Notes: a model not told the origin generated them from the sequence alone. A stretch of 12,999 nt of DNA from Lachnospiraceae bacterium (GCA_016282215.1 JAEEKC010000075.1:1-12999); one strand, 5' to 3'. Positions 1 to 7,917 are shown, numbered from the stretch's first letter. Numbers and translations are program-made.

Positions 1-1083
1 GTTAAAAATCCGTTGATCCTGCGCGATGAGATCGATAAGATGGGACGGGATTATAGAGGTGATATTTCATCGGCTATGCTGGAAGTGCTTGACAGTGAAC
101 ATAATGTGCACTTCAGGGATCATTACCTCGAGCTTCCGTTAGACCTTTCAGAAGTGACTTTTGTAGCAACTGCAAATGATCTGTCCCAGATCGAGCAGCC
201 GCTGCTTGACAGAATGGAGGTCATCGAGATCTCCGGTTATACTTCTTCGGAGAAACTTCATATCGCTAAGGAGCATTTGGTTTCCAAACAGCTGAAGGCA
301 AACGGGATTCCGAAAAAGGCGCTGAATTTTACGGATAAGGGACTGGAGAAGATCATCCTTTCCTATACAAAGGAAGCCGGTGTCAGGGAACTGGAAAGAA
401 TGCTGGGAAAGATCTGCAGAAAAACTGCAAGAAGCCTGGTGGAAGATAAAAGCTGCGTTGTGCGGATCACCGGCAGGAATGTGGGAGATTACCTCGGGAA
501 GGAAAAATACCGGAAAGAAAAGGCGGCGAAAAAAGCCGATATCGGTATCGTCAGAGGTCTGGCCTGGACCAGCGTCGGGGGCGTGACTCTTGAGATCGAG
601 GTTAACGATATGCCGGGAAAGGGTGAGCTGAAACTGACCGGACAGCTTGGTGATGTGATGAAGGAGTCTGCCATGACGGCACTTTCCTATGTCAGAAGCA
701 TTGCTTCGGATTATAAGGTTGCGGACGACTATTTTTCAACGCACGATCTCCATATCCACATTCCGGAGGGCGCGGTCCCGAAGGACGGACCCAGCGCCGG
801 CGTGACGATGGCAACAGCGATCCTGTCCTGTGTAGCACGGATCCCGGTTCGCGCTGATGTTGCGATGACCGGAGAGGTGACGCTGCGGGGAAGGGTGCTT
901 CCCATCGGCGGACTGAAGGAAAAGATGCTGGCTGCAAAGCTGGCAGGGATCACGACAGTGCTGGTACCGGAAGAGAATAAGGCGGATGTTTCAGAGATCG
1001 ATGACGAGATCAAGGAAGGACTGACGATCGTTCGTGTATCAAAGATGTCAGATATTTTGAATAATGCTTTGGTGCAGAAGTGA
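1..1083 (+). CDS. lon: ATP-dependent protease Lon, C-terminal part (5' end outside window)
   Basis: This is the last 360 residues of Lon, the cytosolic AAA+ serine protease that unfolds and degrades damaged and regulatory proteins. The reading frame is open from base 1, so the gene starts upstream of the window. The fragment opens in the Walker B region (LILRDEIDKM, residues 6-15). Sensor 1 Asn is residue 59 (VATAND), the arginine finger is R71 (LLDRMEV), and the sensor 2 Arg is R129 (AGVRELER). The protease domain runs from about residue 180 to the end. It has the catalytic Ser265 in PKDGPSAG and Lys308 in GGLKEK, 43 residues apart as in E. coli Lon (S679/K722). Both active centres are intact and the C-terminus is of normal length. 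engB follows after 70 bp with no visible terminator, so the two are probably co-transcribed, a pairing common in Firmicutes. Confidence 0.97.
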   Translation, partial: VKNPLILRDEIDKMGRDYRGDISSAMLEVLDSEHNVHFRDHYLELPLDLSEVTFVATANDLSQIEQPLLDRMEVIEISGYTSSEKLHIAKEHLVSKQLKANGIPKKALNFTDKGLEKIILSYTKEAGVRELERMLGKICRKTARSLVEDKSCVVRITGRNVGDYLGKEKYRKEKAAKKADIGIVRGLAWTSVGGVTLEIEVNDMPGKGELKLTGQLGDVMKESAMTALSYVRSIASDYKVADDYFSTHDLHIHIPEGAVPKDGPSAGVTMATAILSCVARIPVRADVAMTGEVTLRGRVLPIGGLKEKMLAAKLAGITTVLVPEENKADVSEIDDEIKEGLTIVRVSKMSDILNNALVQK

Positions 1084-1153
1084 TCAGGGAAAAACACCAC
1101 AAATCAATAAACGAATGATAAATCAGAGTTGCTAACAAATGGAATGGTGAATT

Positions 1154-1768
1154 ATGGTTATCAAGAATGTTTCTTTGGAAACGGTATGCGGAATTACAAG
1201 TAAATTGCCGATAAATATATTACCGGAGATCGCATTTGCAGGTAAGAGCAATGTCGGGAAGTCCTCGCTGATCAACGGACTGATGAACAGAAAGTCGCTG
1301 GCCAGGACGTCCTCGGCACCGGGGAAAACCCAGACGATCAACTTTTACCGTATTAACGATGATTGTTATTTTGTCGATCTTCCGGGATACGGATATGCTT
1401 CGGTTTCCAAGGATACCAAGGAAAAGTGGGGCAAAATGATCGAGCGGTATCTGAAGGGTTCGCAGCAGCTGAAAGCAGTATTTTTGCTTGCGGATATCCG
1501 GCATCAGCCGAATGCCAATGACATCCAGATGTATGAATGGGTCAGGACTGCCGGGTTTGAGCCGGTGATCATTGCGACAAAGGCGGATAAGATCAAACGC
1601 AGCCAGCTGCAAAAGCAGATCAAAACCCTGCGCGAAGGTTTCGGACTTCCAAAAGAGACAAAAGTCTTTCCCTACAGTGCCATGACAAAGCAGGGCCGCG
1701 ATGAGATCTATGCGTATTTAGATGTGCTCTTAGGGATCGGAGAAACACCGAAACACATCGAAGAGTAA
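1154..1768 (+). CDS. ysxC: Ribosome biogenesis GTP-binding protein EngB/YsxC
   Basis: This 204-residue protein is a single-domain GTPase of the TrmE-Era-EngA-YihA family. It acts in the cytoplasm in late assembly of the 50S ribosomal subunit and is essential in several bacteria (family knowledge). All G motifs are visible: G1 GKSNVGKS (residues 30-37), G2 around T59-T61 (GKTQT), G3 DLPG (75-78, followed by the family-typical YGYA), G4 TKAD (142-145) and G5 SAM (175-177). The length matches the family norm of about 195-210. The start at 1154 gives the expected short N-terminal strand before G1, although the ribosome binding site is weak (GGA/GGTG shortly upstream). It lies 70 bp behind lon on the same strand with no terminator between, so a shared transcript is likely. 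Confidence 0.97.
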   Translation: MVIKNVSLETVCGITSKLPINILPEIAFAGKSNVGKSSLINGLMNRKSLARTSSAPGKTQTINFYRINDDCYFVDLPGYGYASVSKDTKEKWGKMIERYLKGSQQLKAVFLLADIRHQPNANDIQMYEWVRTAGFEPVIIATKADKIKRSQLQKQIKTLREGFGLPKETKVFPYSAMTKQGRDEIYAYLDVLLGIGETPKHIEE

Positions 1769-1780
1769 CGAAAAAGTTTC

Positions 1781-1796
1781 GCGAAATCGGTTTCGC
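1781..1796 (+). other. Small hairpin after engB, possible weak terminator
   Basis: GCGAAA and TTTCGC pair around the loop TCGG, starting 12 bases after the engB stop codon. The stem is only six base pairs and no T-tract follows (TTACGAAAAA comes next). It may slow or stabilise the end of the lon-engB transcript, but it is not a convincing intrinsic terminator. Confidence 0.3.
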
Positions 1797-1841
1797 TTAC
1801 GAAAAATACGAAAAAAATCCTTGCGCTTTTGCATATTTCAC

Positions 1842-1870
1842 TTGATTTATTGAAAATTTTTGAGTAAAAT
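1842..1870 (+). promoter_or_regulatory. Sigma-A-type promoter of the 1907-2179 gene
   Basis: TTGATT (1842-1847) and TAAAAT (1865-1870) are separated by 17 bp, in an AT-rich stretch. Transcription would start near 1877, leaving a leader of about 30 nt that contains the AGGAGG ribosome binding site. The downstream gene therefore appears to be its own transcription unit. Confidence 0.6.
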
Positions 1871-1906
1871 ATACTTATCTAGTAAATGTTTTGCAGGAGG
1901 TGTCAT

Positions 1907-2179
1907 ATGGGAATTGGTGCTATTACAGCATACAGACCATATATCTATAATACCAATACATTATCCGCAAATAGCTTGAATCCGATCAAAGAGATCGATG
2001 ATGAGGATCTGACGAAGAATCGTCTGGACGTAGAAGGCCTTTCAGGCAGTGTGGCGGAGACAGTAAATCCGCTTGCGAGAGGAACGAGCGCTGATTATCA
2101 GGGCATCGTGGATTCGCAGTTTGCGGCTGGTATGCAGAAGGCAGCCGCCCTGTTTGGGGATATGTCGGTATTTGCATAA
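1907..2179 (+). CDS. Small protein of unknown function, 90 aa
   Basis: I do not recognise this protein. The start is set at 1907 because AGGAGG (1896-1901) lies five bases before it; an in-frame ATG at 1886 would place that site inside the gene and add a Cys-rich tail (MFCRRCH) with no ribosome binding site of its own. The product is soluble, with no signal peptide or membrane segment. It starts MGIGAITAYRPYIYNTNTL, is acidic in the middle (KEIDDEDL), has a Gly/Ser-rich linker and ends in a short Ala/Met-rich helix (GMQKAAALFGDMSVFA). It has its own promoter (1842-1870) and a strong terminator (2222-2248), so it is a complete monocistronic unit. I have a vague, unchecked impression that small proteins with a Tyr-Pro-Tyr-Ile-Tyr-Asn-like N-terminus occur in other Lachnospiraceae. 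No function can be given. Confidence 0.8.
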   Translation: MGIGAITAYRPYIYNTNTLSANSLNPIKEIDDEDLTKNRLDVEGLSGSVAETVNPLARGTSADYQGIVDSQFAAGMQKAAALFGDMSVFA

Positions 2180-2221
2180 TATGGCTGATGTGTGACAGAC
2201 CATGAGAATATGATCATTTTG

Positions 2222-2248
2222 GGCGACCGGTTTTCCGGTCGCCTTTTT
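2222..2248 (+). terminator. Strong intrinsic terminator of the 90-aa protein gene
   Basis: A perfect 9-bp GC-rich stem (GGCGACCGG, 2222-2230, with CCGGTCGCC, 2235-2243) has a TTTT loop and is followed directly by TTTTT (2244-2248). It lies 42 bases after the stop codon. The opposite strand has no T-tract, so it works in the plus direction only. Confidence 0.93.
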
Positions 2249-2258
2249 CATTCGCTTG

Positions 2259-2576
2259 TTATTGAGGGCGTTCTTCTGTGTGCTGACGACGTGCTCGATC
2301 TCCTCTTTTATTTCTATCCGGCACTGCTTCATTCCTGTCCGGCTCCTCTTGTTTTCTGTCCGCTTCCGCTTTCTTCCAGTTCGACTCTGCTTTTTCTGTT
2401 CGTTTGACTCCTTGCGTTTCTGCTTGCCTGGCTCTGTACATTTCCGCCTGATCAAACATGCGTGCCTGTGCGCTCAACGCAGCTTGTTTCCGTTCTGTGA
2501 ATCCGGTAGATTTAGCATGGGGGCATCTTCGTTTTCTGAACGAATCCGGCCGGAGTTTTTTGCCCATTTTTGGCAT
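2259..2576 (-). pseudogene. Possible remnant ORF with charged heptad repeats
   Basis: On the reverse strand there is an open frame of about 105 codons (ATG at 2576, or an internal one at 2567) with no ribosome binding site and no promoter that I can see. The encoded sequence is rich in Lys, Arg, Glu, Gln and Ala. It contains heptads such as ADRKQEE, PDRNEAV and PDRNKRG, the product of a degenerate 21-bp DNA repeat. Codons in the part before the repeats look protein-like (for example AQARMFDQAEMYRARQAE). It could be the tail of a decayed coiled-coil gene. It could equally be chance, because all three frames stay open across a repeat whose unit is a multiple of three. I do not regard it as an expressed gene. 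Confidence 0.2.
2307..2390. repeat. Four degenerate 21-bp tandem repeats
   Basis: Units at 2307-2327, 2328-2348, 2349-2369 and 2370-2390 share a pyrimidine-rich pattern with a core near CTGTCCG (variants CTATCCG and CAGTTCG) at the same offset. A fifth related copy with CTGTTCG follows about two bases out of phase (to about 2409). The repeats keep the heptad pattern in the reverse-strand ORF that spans them. Confidence 0.55.
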
Positions 2577-3156
2577 ATTTCACATGTTTTAAGGCTATAT
2601 TTGAACTTTGATACAGATACGGTAGTTATTCTATATCAGATATAATATATAGAACGGTTAACATAAAACAGAACGTTTGTTTGCCACAATATATAGATCT
2701 TTTGCGATGTAAATTGCGGAGATTCCAGCATTGATAAGGTACAACATATGGATGTCCGAATAAGAGCCTTCGGGTAAATGGTTTACATAATAACAAAATG
2801 GGGACGATTATACATACATGATTTTGTATAAAACGAGCTTTCAACGACCGATATCTTGGTGTAAGAATGATGGACAAAGCAAAACGGTTGCAATTTAAAA
2901 TGTATCTGAGGAAAGAATAAGGCGGGAAACAAATTTTGTGATAACTACTGACATCGAATTAATGGAAAGCAGTGCGTGATCAGAGAAAAAATAAATTTGC
3001 AAAAAGTCAAAATTATGATGAGCAGATTTAATTTCTTTACTCCATCAAAAACCTCTGTTATCAATAATATTCAAAATTAGGATAACACACAATATCGCAA
3101 TGCGAGGTTGACATAATTTAAATAGGCAATCAATAGCAAGCGCGAGAAAACGGAAT

Positions 3157-3193
3157 TCTTGTGTCTCATTATTTTTCCTTCTGAGACACAAGA
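3157..3193. repeat. Perfect 12-bp inverted repeat upstream of purL
   Basis: TCTTGTGTCTCA (3157-3168) and TGAGACACAAGA (3182-3193) are exact reverse complements around a 13-base pyrimidine-rich loop. No T-tract follows on the plus strand and no A-tract precedes it, so it is not a standard terminator in either direction. It lies about 130 bp upstream of the purL -35 box. It could be an operator, a processed RNA hairpin or the relic of a small mobile element. Confidence 0.75.
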
Positions 3194-3321
3194 TGTAGTA
3201 TTATGCCGGGTTTCAGCAAAATCGTGTAAAACTATTCGAAACTGAAAGAAATGGATTCCAAAGGAGCTGACAAAGAATTTCGAAAGAGCTGTCGAAAAAC
3301 TCTAAAAGTACAATAAATGAG

Positions 3322-3350
3322 TTGAAATAGAAGTGCGTTTTATATAAAAT
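3322..3350 (+). promoter_or_regulatory. Likely purL promoter
   Basis: TTGAAA (3322-3327) and TAAAAT (3345-3350) are spaced by 17 bp. Transcription from about 3357 would give a leader of about 77 nt, too short for a purine riboswitch, and none is visible. I do not see a clear PurR-type operator. Confidence 0.6.
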
Positions 3351-3433
3351 AAAGAAGGTGTTGCAGTCACTTACGCAGCAGAAATTTCGCAGTAAAAATG
3401 ACGAATGATCAATCACGAATGGAGGACCAGTCA

Positions 3434-6400
3434 ATGTCGGAAGTGAAACGGATTTACGTGGAGAAAAAGCCGGATTACGCAGGAGCGGCCAACGCCCTGA
3501 AAGCGGATCTGGTAAGTTACTTGGGGATCGCAGGGATCGATAAGGTGCGGATTTTGATCCGGTATGATGTTGAGAATCTGTCGGACGATGTATTTGAAAA
3601 GGCCTGTAACGTTGTCTTTTCGGAGCCGCCTGTGGATACCTTGTATAAGGAAGACCTTCCGGCAAAAGATGAGGACTTCGTTTTTTCCGTAGAATACCTT
3701 CCCGGTCAGTTCGACCAGAGAGCGGATTCGGCAGTACAGTGCGTACGGTTTTTAAATGAAGAAGAGAATCCCATCATCAAGACCGCTGTTACCTACATTA
3801 TTGAAGGAAAGCTGACAGATGATGAAAAGCAGAAGATTAAGGCTTACTGCATCAACCCCGTGGATTCGAGAGAGACCGGTGCAAAGAAGCCGGAGAGTCT
3901 TGTGGAGAATTATCCCGAGCCGGACGATGTGGCAGTCTTTGACGGTTTCCGTACCATGTCCGATGAAGAATTTAAAAAGTTATATGATTCCCTTGGTCTT
4001 GCCATGACCTATAAGGATTTTGAACATATCCGCAATTATTTCCGAAATGATGAGCAGCGGGACCCGACGATGACTGAGATCCGTGTTTTGGATACATACT
4101 GGTCAGATCACTGCCGGCATACGACTTTTTCCACAGAGATCACGAATGTGGAATTTGAAAAGGAAGACAACAATGCCGATGACAGGAAGCCGTATAATTA
4201 CAGAATGATGTCCACTTGGAATACTTATCAGGATGCCAGGGCGAAGCTCTATCAGGGCCGGGATGATAAATATATCTGCCTGATGGACCTGGCTACCATG
4301 GGTATGAGGATCCTTCGCAGCCAGGGAAAACTGCAGGATCTTGAAGAATCCGATGAGATCAATGCCTGCTCGGTCGTTGTGCCGGTTGAGATCGACGGCA
4401 GGAAAGAAGAGTGGCTTGTATTTTTCAAAAATGAGACACATAACCATCCGACGGAGATCGAGCCTTTCGGTGGTGCTGCAACCTGTCTCGGCGGTGCGAT
4501 CCGCGATCCGCTTTCCGGCAGAGGCTATGTATATCAGGCCATGCGTGTGACCGGTGCGGCAGATCCGACAGTTTCCGCTGATCAGACTTTAGAAGGAAAA
4601 CTGCCCCAGAAAAAACTGGTCCGCGGTGCGGCCAACGGGTATTCTTCCTATGGAAACCAGATCGGACTTGCAACGGGCTATGTCAAGGAAATCTATCATC
4701 CTGACTATGTGGCAAAGAGAATGGAGATCGGTGCGGTCATGGGCGCAGCTCCGAGGGCAAATGTCATTCGTGAAAACTCCGATCCGGGGGATCTGATCAT
4801 CCTTCTCGGAGGACGTACAGGACGTGACGGCTGCGGCGGCGCGACCGGTTCCTCAAAAGTGCACACCACCAGTTCCATAGAAACCTGCGGCGCAGAGGTG
4901 CAGAAAGGAAATGCGCCCACGGAAAGAAAACTGCAGCGTCTGTTCAGACGACCGGAGGTAAGTAAACTGATCAAGAAGTGTAATGACTTTGGCGCAGGCG
5001 GCGTGTCCGTAGCCATCGGCGAGCTGGCAGCAGGTCTTCAGGTGGATCTTGACAAAGTGCCCAAGAAATATGCAGGTCTTGACGGAACAGAACTTGCGAT
5101 CTCCGAATCCCAGGAGCGTATGGCTGTGGTCATCGATCCGAAGGACGAAGATGCATTTATGAATTTTGCCCATGAAGAAAACTTAGAGGCTACCAGGGTT
5201 GCGGTTGTGACCAAGGAGCCCAGACTTGTACTTTCCTGGAGGGGAAAAGAGATTGTTAATCTTTCCCGCGCATTTTTGGATACCAACGGCGCGCATCAGG
5301 AAACCAGCGTTCGTGTGGATGCCATCAAAGAAGAGGATAACTATTTTAAGAAAAATGCGATTCCGGCAGTCGGCGAAAGCTTAAAGAAGGGCGATATCGC
5401 AGCAGCAGTGAAGGCAACGGTTTCCGATCTGAATGTCTGCAGCCAGAAGGGTCTTGTGGAGATGTTCGACTCCTCCATCGGCGCAGGTTCCGTGACCATG
5501 CCTTACGGCGGCAAGTATCAGCTTTCCGAGATCCAGACCATGGCAGCAAAACTTCCGGCTCTCGAAGGAAAGACCGATGCGGTGACTCTGATGAGTTATG
5601 GTTTTGATCCCTATCTGTCCAGCTGGAGTCCGTTCCATGGCGCAGCCTATGCAGTGCTGCAGTCACTTTCCAAGATCGTGACGGCAGGCGGTGATTTTGA
5701 AAGAGTCCGTTTCACTTTCCAGGAGTATTTCAGACGCATGACCGAAGATCCGGCCCGTTGGAGCCAGCCGTTTGCAGCGCTGCTCGGCAGTCTGGATGCG
5801 CAGCTCGGCTTTGGCCTTCCGAGCATCGGCGGAAAGGATTCCATGAGCGGCAGCTTTAACGAGATCGATGTGCCGCCGACACTGGTTTCCTTTGCAGTGG
5901 ATCCGGCATCCCATACCGGTGACATGATCACGACAGACTGTAAGACACCGGGTAATCAGCTGGTTTGGATATCCCTGCCGCGTGACGGTTTTTCCATGCC
6001 GGATTATACATGTATTAAACCGATCTACAGAGCGTTTACAAAGCTGGCCAGGGAAGGCAGGATCGTATCCGCTTATACGATCGATTCCGCCGGCGTTCTG
6101 GCAGCGGCAGTTCATATGGCAGTCGGCAATCATTTCGGCCTTGCTTTTTCAGATGACGTGGCTGTGGAAAAACTGTTTGAAAACCGTATGGGTGATCTGC
6201 TTGCGGAAGTAAAGCCCGAGGATGTGGATGCAGTGATCGCAGCCTGCAAAGAAGCGTTCAGGCAGGAGGCTGTTACCGCGGAGAAGTTGTCAGAACTTGA
6301 AGCGACAGGAGCTCCGGATCAGGTAAAGGATTTTGTGAAAAACAAGGGCGGAAAGGTGAACGATACAGCAGCTGTGGCCGTTGTTGCAAAGATCCTTGGC

Positions 6401-7387
6401 GAAGATGAAGCCGTTACCGTAGGCGGCGTATCTGTATCCATGGCAGATATCCTGACCGGCTGGGAAAAACCGCTGGAAGCTGTTTTCCCGACAAAAGCAT
6501 ATAAAGGAAATGACGCACTCGAGGATAAGATCTACGATATAGAAAAACAGACCGGCGAAGGCATCTATGTCTGCAAGAACAAAGTTGCCCGTCCCACTGT
6601 CTTTATTCCGGTATTCCCGGGCACGAACTGTGAATATGATTCCGCGAAGGCCTTTGAGAGAGCCGGTGCTGATACGATCGTAAAGGTATTTAGAAATGCC
6701 GATGCAAAAGATATCCGCGAGAGCGTGGACGAGTTTGCGGCAGGCATCAAACAGGCACAGATCATCATGTTCCCCGGCGGTTTCTCTGCCGGTGATGAAC
6801 CGGATGGCAGTGCGAAGTTCTTTGCAACGGCGTTCAGAAATGAAAAGATGAAAGAAGCGGTCATGGATCTGCTGACGCTAAGAGACGGTCTTGCCCTCGG
6901 TATCTGCAACGGATTCCAGGCGCTGATCAAGTTAGGACTTGTGCCGAAAGGAAAGATCGTATCCCAGACGGCAGACAGCCCGACGCTGACCTACAACACC
7001 ATCGGCCGCCATATTTCCAGAATGGCATATACAAAGGTGGTTTCCAACCGCTCACCCTGGCTGTCTCTTGCCGAGCTCGGCGGCGTTTACACCTGCCCGG
7101 CCAGCCATGGCGAAGGAAGATTCGTGGCGCCGAAGGAATGGCTTGATAAACTCTTTGCAAACGGCCAGGTGGCAACCAGATACTGCGATCCCGAAGGCAG
7201 ACTTTCCATGGATGAAGAGTGGAATATCAACGGAAGTTACGAAGCCATCGAGGGTATTACCTCACCGGATGGCAGGTGCTTTGGTAAAATGGCGCATGCA
7301 GAGCGTCGCGGCGACGGTGTAGCGATCAATATCGTCGGCGAGCAGGATATGAAGATCTTCGAAGCAGGCGTGAAGTACTTCTCATGA
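3434..7387 (+). CDS. purL: Phosphoribosylformylglycinamidine synthase, single-chain PurL
   Basis: PurL converts FGAR, glutamine and ATP to FGAM, step 4 of de novo purine synthesis, in the cytoplasm. This is the long form, with the PurS-like, synthetase and PurQ-like glutaminase parts in one chain. It has 1317 residues, close to the 1295 of E. coli. The start at 3434 follows GGAGG (3421-3425) by eight bases; in-frame ATGs at 3398 and 3419 have no such site. In order there are an N-terminal PurS-like domain (about 1-150, with LPGQFDQRADSA), a linker with TYWSDHCRHTTF, synthetase half 1 with NHPTEIEPFGG (from N337) and GGAIRDP, half 2 with PSIGGKDSMSG, and the glutaminase domain. The glutaminase triad is Cys1158 (GICNGF), His1225 and Glu1227 (SHGEG), all present. 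No other pur gene is in the window, and the gene downstream is convergent, so purL appears to be transcribed alone. Confidence 0.98.
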   Translation: MSEVKRIYVEKKPDYAGAANALKADLVSYLGIAGIDKVRILIRYDVENLSDDVFEKACNVVFSEPPVDTLYKEDLPAKDEDFVFSVEYLPGQFDQRADSAVQCVRFLNEEENPIIKTAVTYIIEGKLTDDEKQKIKAYCINPVDSRETGAKKPESLVENYPEPDDVAVFDGFRTMSDEEFKKLYDSLGLAMTYKDFEHIRNYFRNDEQRDPTMTEIRVLDTYWSDHCRHTTFSTEITNVEFEKEDNNADDRKPYNYRMMSTWNTYQDARAKLYQGRDDKYICLMDLATMGMRILRSQGKLQDLEESDEINACSVVVPVEIDGRKEEWLVFFKNETHNHPTEIEPFGGAATCLGGAIRDPLSGRGYVYQAMRVTGAADPTVSADQTLEGKLPQKKLVRGAANGYSSYGNQIGLATGYVKEIYHPDYVAKRMEIGAVMGAAPRANVIRENSDPGDLIILLGGRTGRDGCGGATGSSKVHTTSSIETCGAEVQKGNAPTERKLQRLFRRPEVSKLIKKCNDFGAGGVSVAIGELAAGLQVDLDKVPKKYAGLDGTELAISESQERMAVVIDPKDEDAFMNFAHEENLEATRVAVVTKEPRLVLSWRGKEIVNLSRAFLDTNGAHQETSVRVDAIKEEDNYFKKNAIPAVGESLKKGDIAAAVKATVSDLNVCSQKGLVEMFDSSIGAGSVTMPYGGKYQLSEIQTMAAKLPALEGKTDAVTLMSYGFDPYLSSWSPFHGAAYAVLQSLSKIVTAGGDFERVRFTFQEYFRRMTEDPARWSQPFAALLGSLDAQLGFGLPSIGGKDSMSGSFNEIDVPPTLVSFAVDPASHTGDMITTDCKTPGNQLVWISLPRDGFSMPDYTCIKPIYRAFTKLAREGRIVSAYTIDSAGVLAAAVHMAVGNHFGLAFSDDVAVEKLFENRMGDLLAEVKPEDVDAVIAACKEAFRQEAVTAEKLSELEATGAPDQVKDFVKNKGGKVNDTAAVAVVAKILGEDEAVTVGGVSVSMADILTGWEKPLEAVFPTKAYKGNDALEDKIYDIEKQTGEGIYVCKNKVARPTVFIPVFPGTNCEYDSAKAFERAGADTIVKVFRNADAKDIRESVDEFAAGIKQAQIIMFPGGFSAGDEPDGSAKFFATAFRNEKMKEAVMDLLTLRDGLALGICNGFQALIKLGLVPKGKIVSQTADSPTLTYNTIGRHISRMAYTKVVSNRSPWLSLAELGGVYTCPASHGEGRFVAPKEWLDKLFANGQVATRYCDPEGRLSMDEEWNINGSYEAIEGITSPDGRCFGKMAHAERRGDGVAINIVGEQDMKIFEAGVKYFS

Positions 7388-7402
7388 AATCATAACAGAT
7401 AC

Positions 7403-7434
7403 AAAAAAGCGTCCCCTGAAAAGAGGGGGCGCTT
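7403..7434 (-). terminator. Terminator between purL and the convergent small gene
   Basis: An 11-bp stem with one G-U pair (7407-7417 with 7424-7434) encloses the loop GAAAAG. On the reverse strand it is followed by six T residues (AAAAAA at 7403-7408 on the plus strand), so it is a good terminator for the gene ending at 7471. In the purL direction the stem is the same but no T-tract follows. It may still stop or protect the purL transcript, whose stop codon is 20 bases away. Confidence 0.85.
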
Positions 7435-7470
7435 AAGATCAAATAGAAAGCCGAAAAAGAAACGGCCTGC

Positions 7471-7890
7471 TTACTCGGTGGCTTCGTCAGCTGCGGGCTC
7501 GGCGGTGTCCGTTCCGGCGTCCGTAGCAGCGGCATCGTCTGTAGCAGCGGCGCCGTCATCCGAAGTACCTTCTGCGCTGCCTGCGTCGATCACGACAGGT
7601 TCAGAAACATCTGATACGGCGGTATCGTCACCGGCAGCGGAATTGATGATATTCGTTACATCGGTCGCGGTTTCTTCATTTTCGGCAGCGGCTGCAGCAG
7701 CGGCATCAGCCTCCTGCTTTGGCTTAATGACATTTGTATAGTAGATCAGGAAAACGGAAGCAGCGATCAAAGCGGCTGCGATCAAAATACCGAAGATCCA
7801 GCCCAGGATCTTCCCGGTTTTTTCTTTTTTACGGATTTGCTTTACGTTTTTTTTCGCCTCTTTGTAGGCTTCCATTTTTTTCTGGCTCAT
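7471..7890 (-). CDS. Small membrane-anchored protein with acidic Ala-rich tail, unknown function
   Basis: This is a 139-residue protein. Residues 1-27 are strongly basic (EAKKNVKQIRKKEKTGK) and followed by one hydrophobic segment (about 28-50, ILGWIFGILIAAALIAASVF). By the positive-inside rule the N-terminus is cytoplasmic and the rest lies outside. The outer part (about 57-139) is low complexity, rich in Ala, Asp, Glu and Thr with seven Ala in a row (63-69), strongly acidic, and without Cys or any recognisable domain. It resembles a surface or cell-wall-spanning spacer. There is no signal-peptidase motif, so it is probably an uncleaved anchor. The ribosome binding site AAAGGA lies eight bases before the ATG. 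A promoter at 7975-8003 and a terminator at 7403-7434 make it monocistronic. It is divergent from clpB. The function is unknown; similar basic-TM-acidic small proteins are common in Clostridia (general knowledge). Confidence 0.85.
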   Translation of the reverse strand: MSQKKMEAYKEAKKNVKQIRKKEKTGKILGWIFGILIAAALIAASVFLIYYTNVIKPKQEADAAAAAAAENEETATDVTNIINSAAGDDTAVSDVSEPVVIDAGSAEGTSDDGAAATDDAAATDAGTDTAEPAADEATE

Positions 7891-7917
7891 GATAGTTTTC
7901 CTTTCTGATACAATGCT

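Larger units (their letters stand above)
2249..3433. other. Long gap upstream of purL, two parts
   Basis: No convincing gene lies in these 1.2 kb. The left part (about 2259-2576) has moderate GC and holds a reverse-strand ORF with 21-bp repeats, listed separately. The right part (about 2580-3320) is clearly AT-rich and full of stop codons. It holds a 12-bp inverted repeat at 3157-3193 and a lone TTGACA (3108-3113) with no good -10 box. A purL promoter sits at 3322-3350. I saw no purine riboswitch, no T-box, no transposase fragment and no tRNA. The size and base composition suggest decayed or acquired DNA rather than a purL leader. Confidence 0.6.

Noticed and set aside
489..1100. Reverse-strand and alternate-frame ORFs inside lon
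   Set aside because: They overlap a strongly conserved gene with intact catalytic motifs and have no ribosome binding sites or domains.
2545..2554. Palindrome TCCGGCCGGA followed by GTTTTTT
   Set aside because: The arms meet with no loop, so a stable terminator hairpin would have only about three pairs, and no gene ends there.
2192..2645. Forward ORFs rich in Phe, Leu, Cys and Ser
   Set aside because: They overlap the terminator region and the 21-bp repeats, show no ribosome binding site, and their heptads follow from the DNA repeat.
2626..2877. Reverse-strand ORF of 83 codons
   Set aside because: It starts with TTG without a ribosome binding site, lies in AT-rich DNA, and its sequence resembles no protein pattern.
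3351..3433. Purine riboswitch, attenuator or leader peptide before purL
   Set aside because: The leader from the best promoter is only about 77 nt. It lacks the riboswitch core and has no hairpin with a T-tract.
3398..3433. Longer purL starts at 3398 or 3419
   Set aside because: Neither has a ribosome binding site, while GGAGG is eight bases before the ATG at 3434.
7478..7741. Forward ORF of Ala, Ser and Val opposite the membrane protein gene
   Set aside because: It is the mirror of an Ala/Asp-rich low-complexity tail. The reverse-strand gene has promoter, ribosome binding site, membrane helix and terminator.
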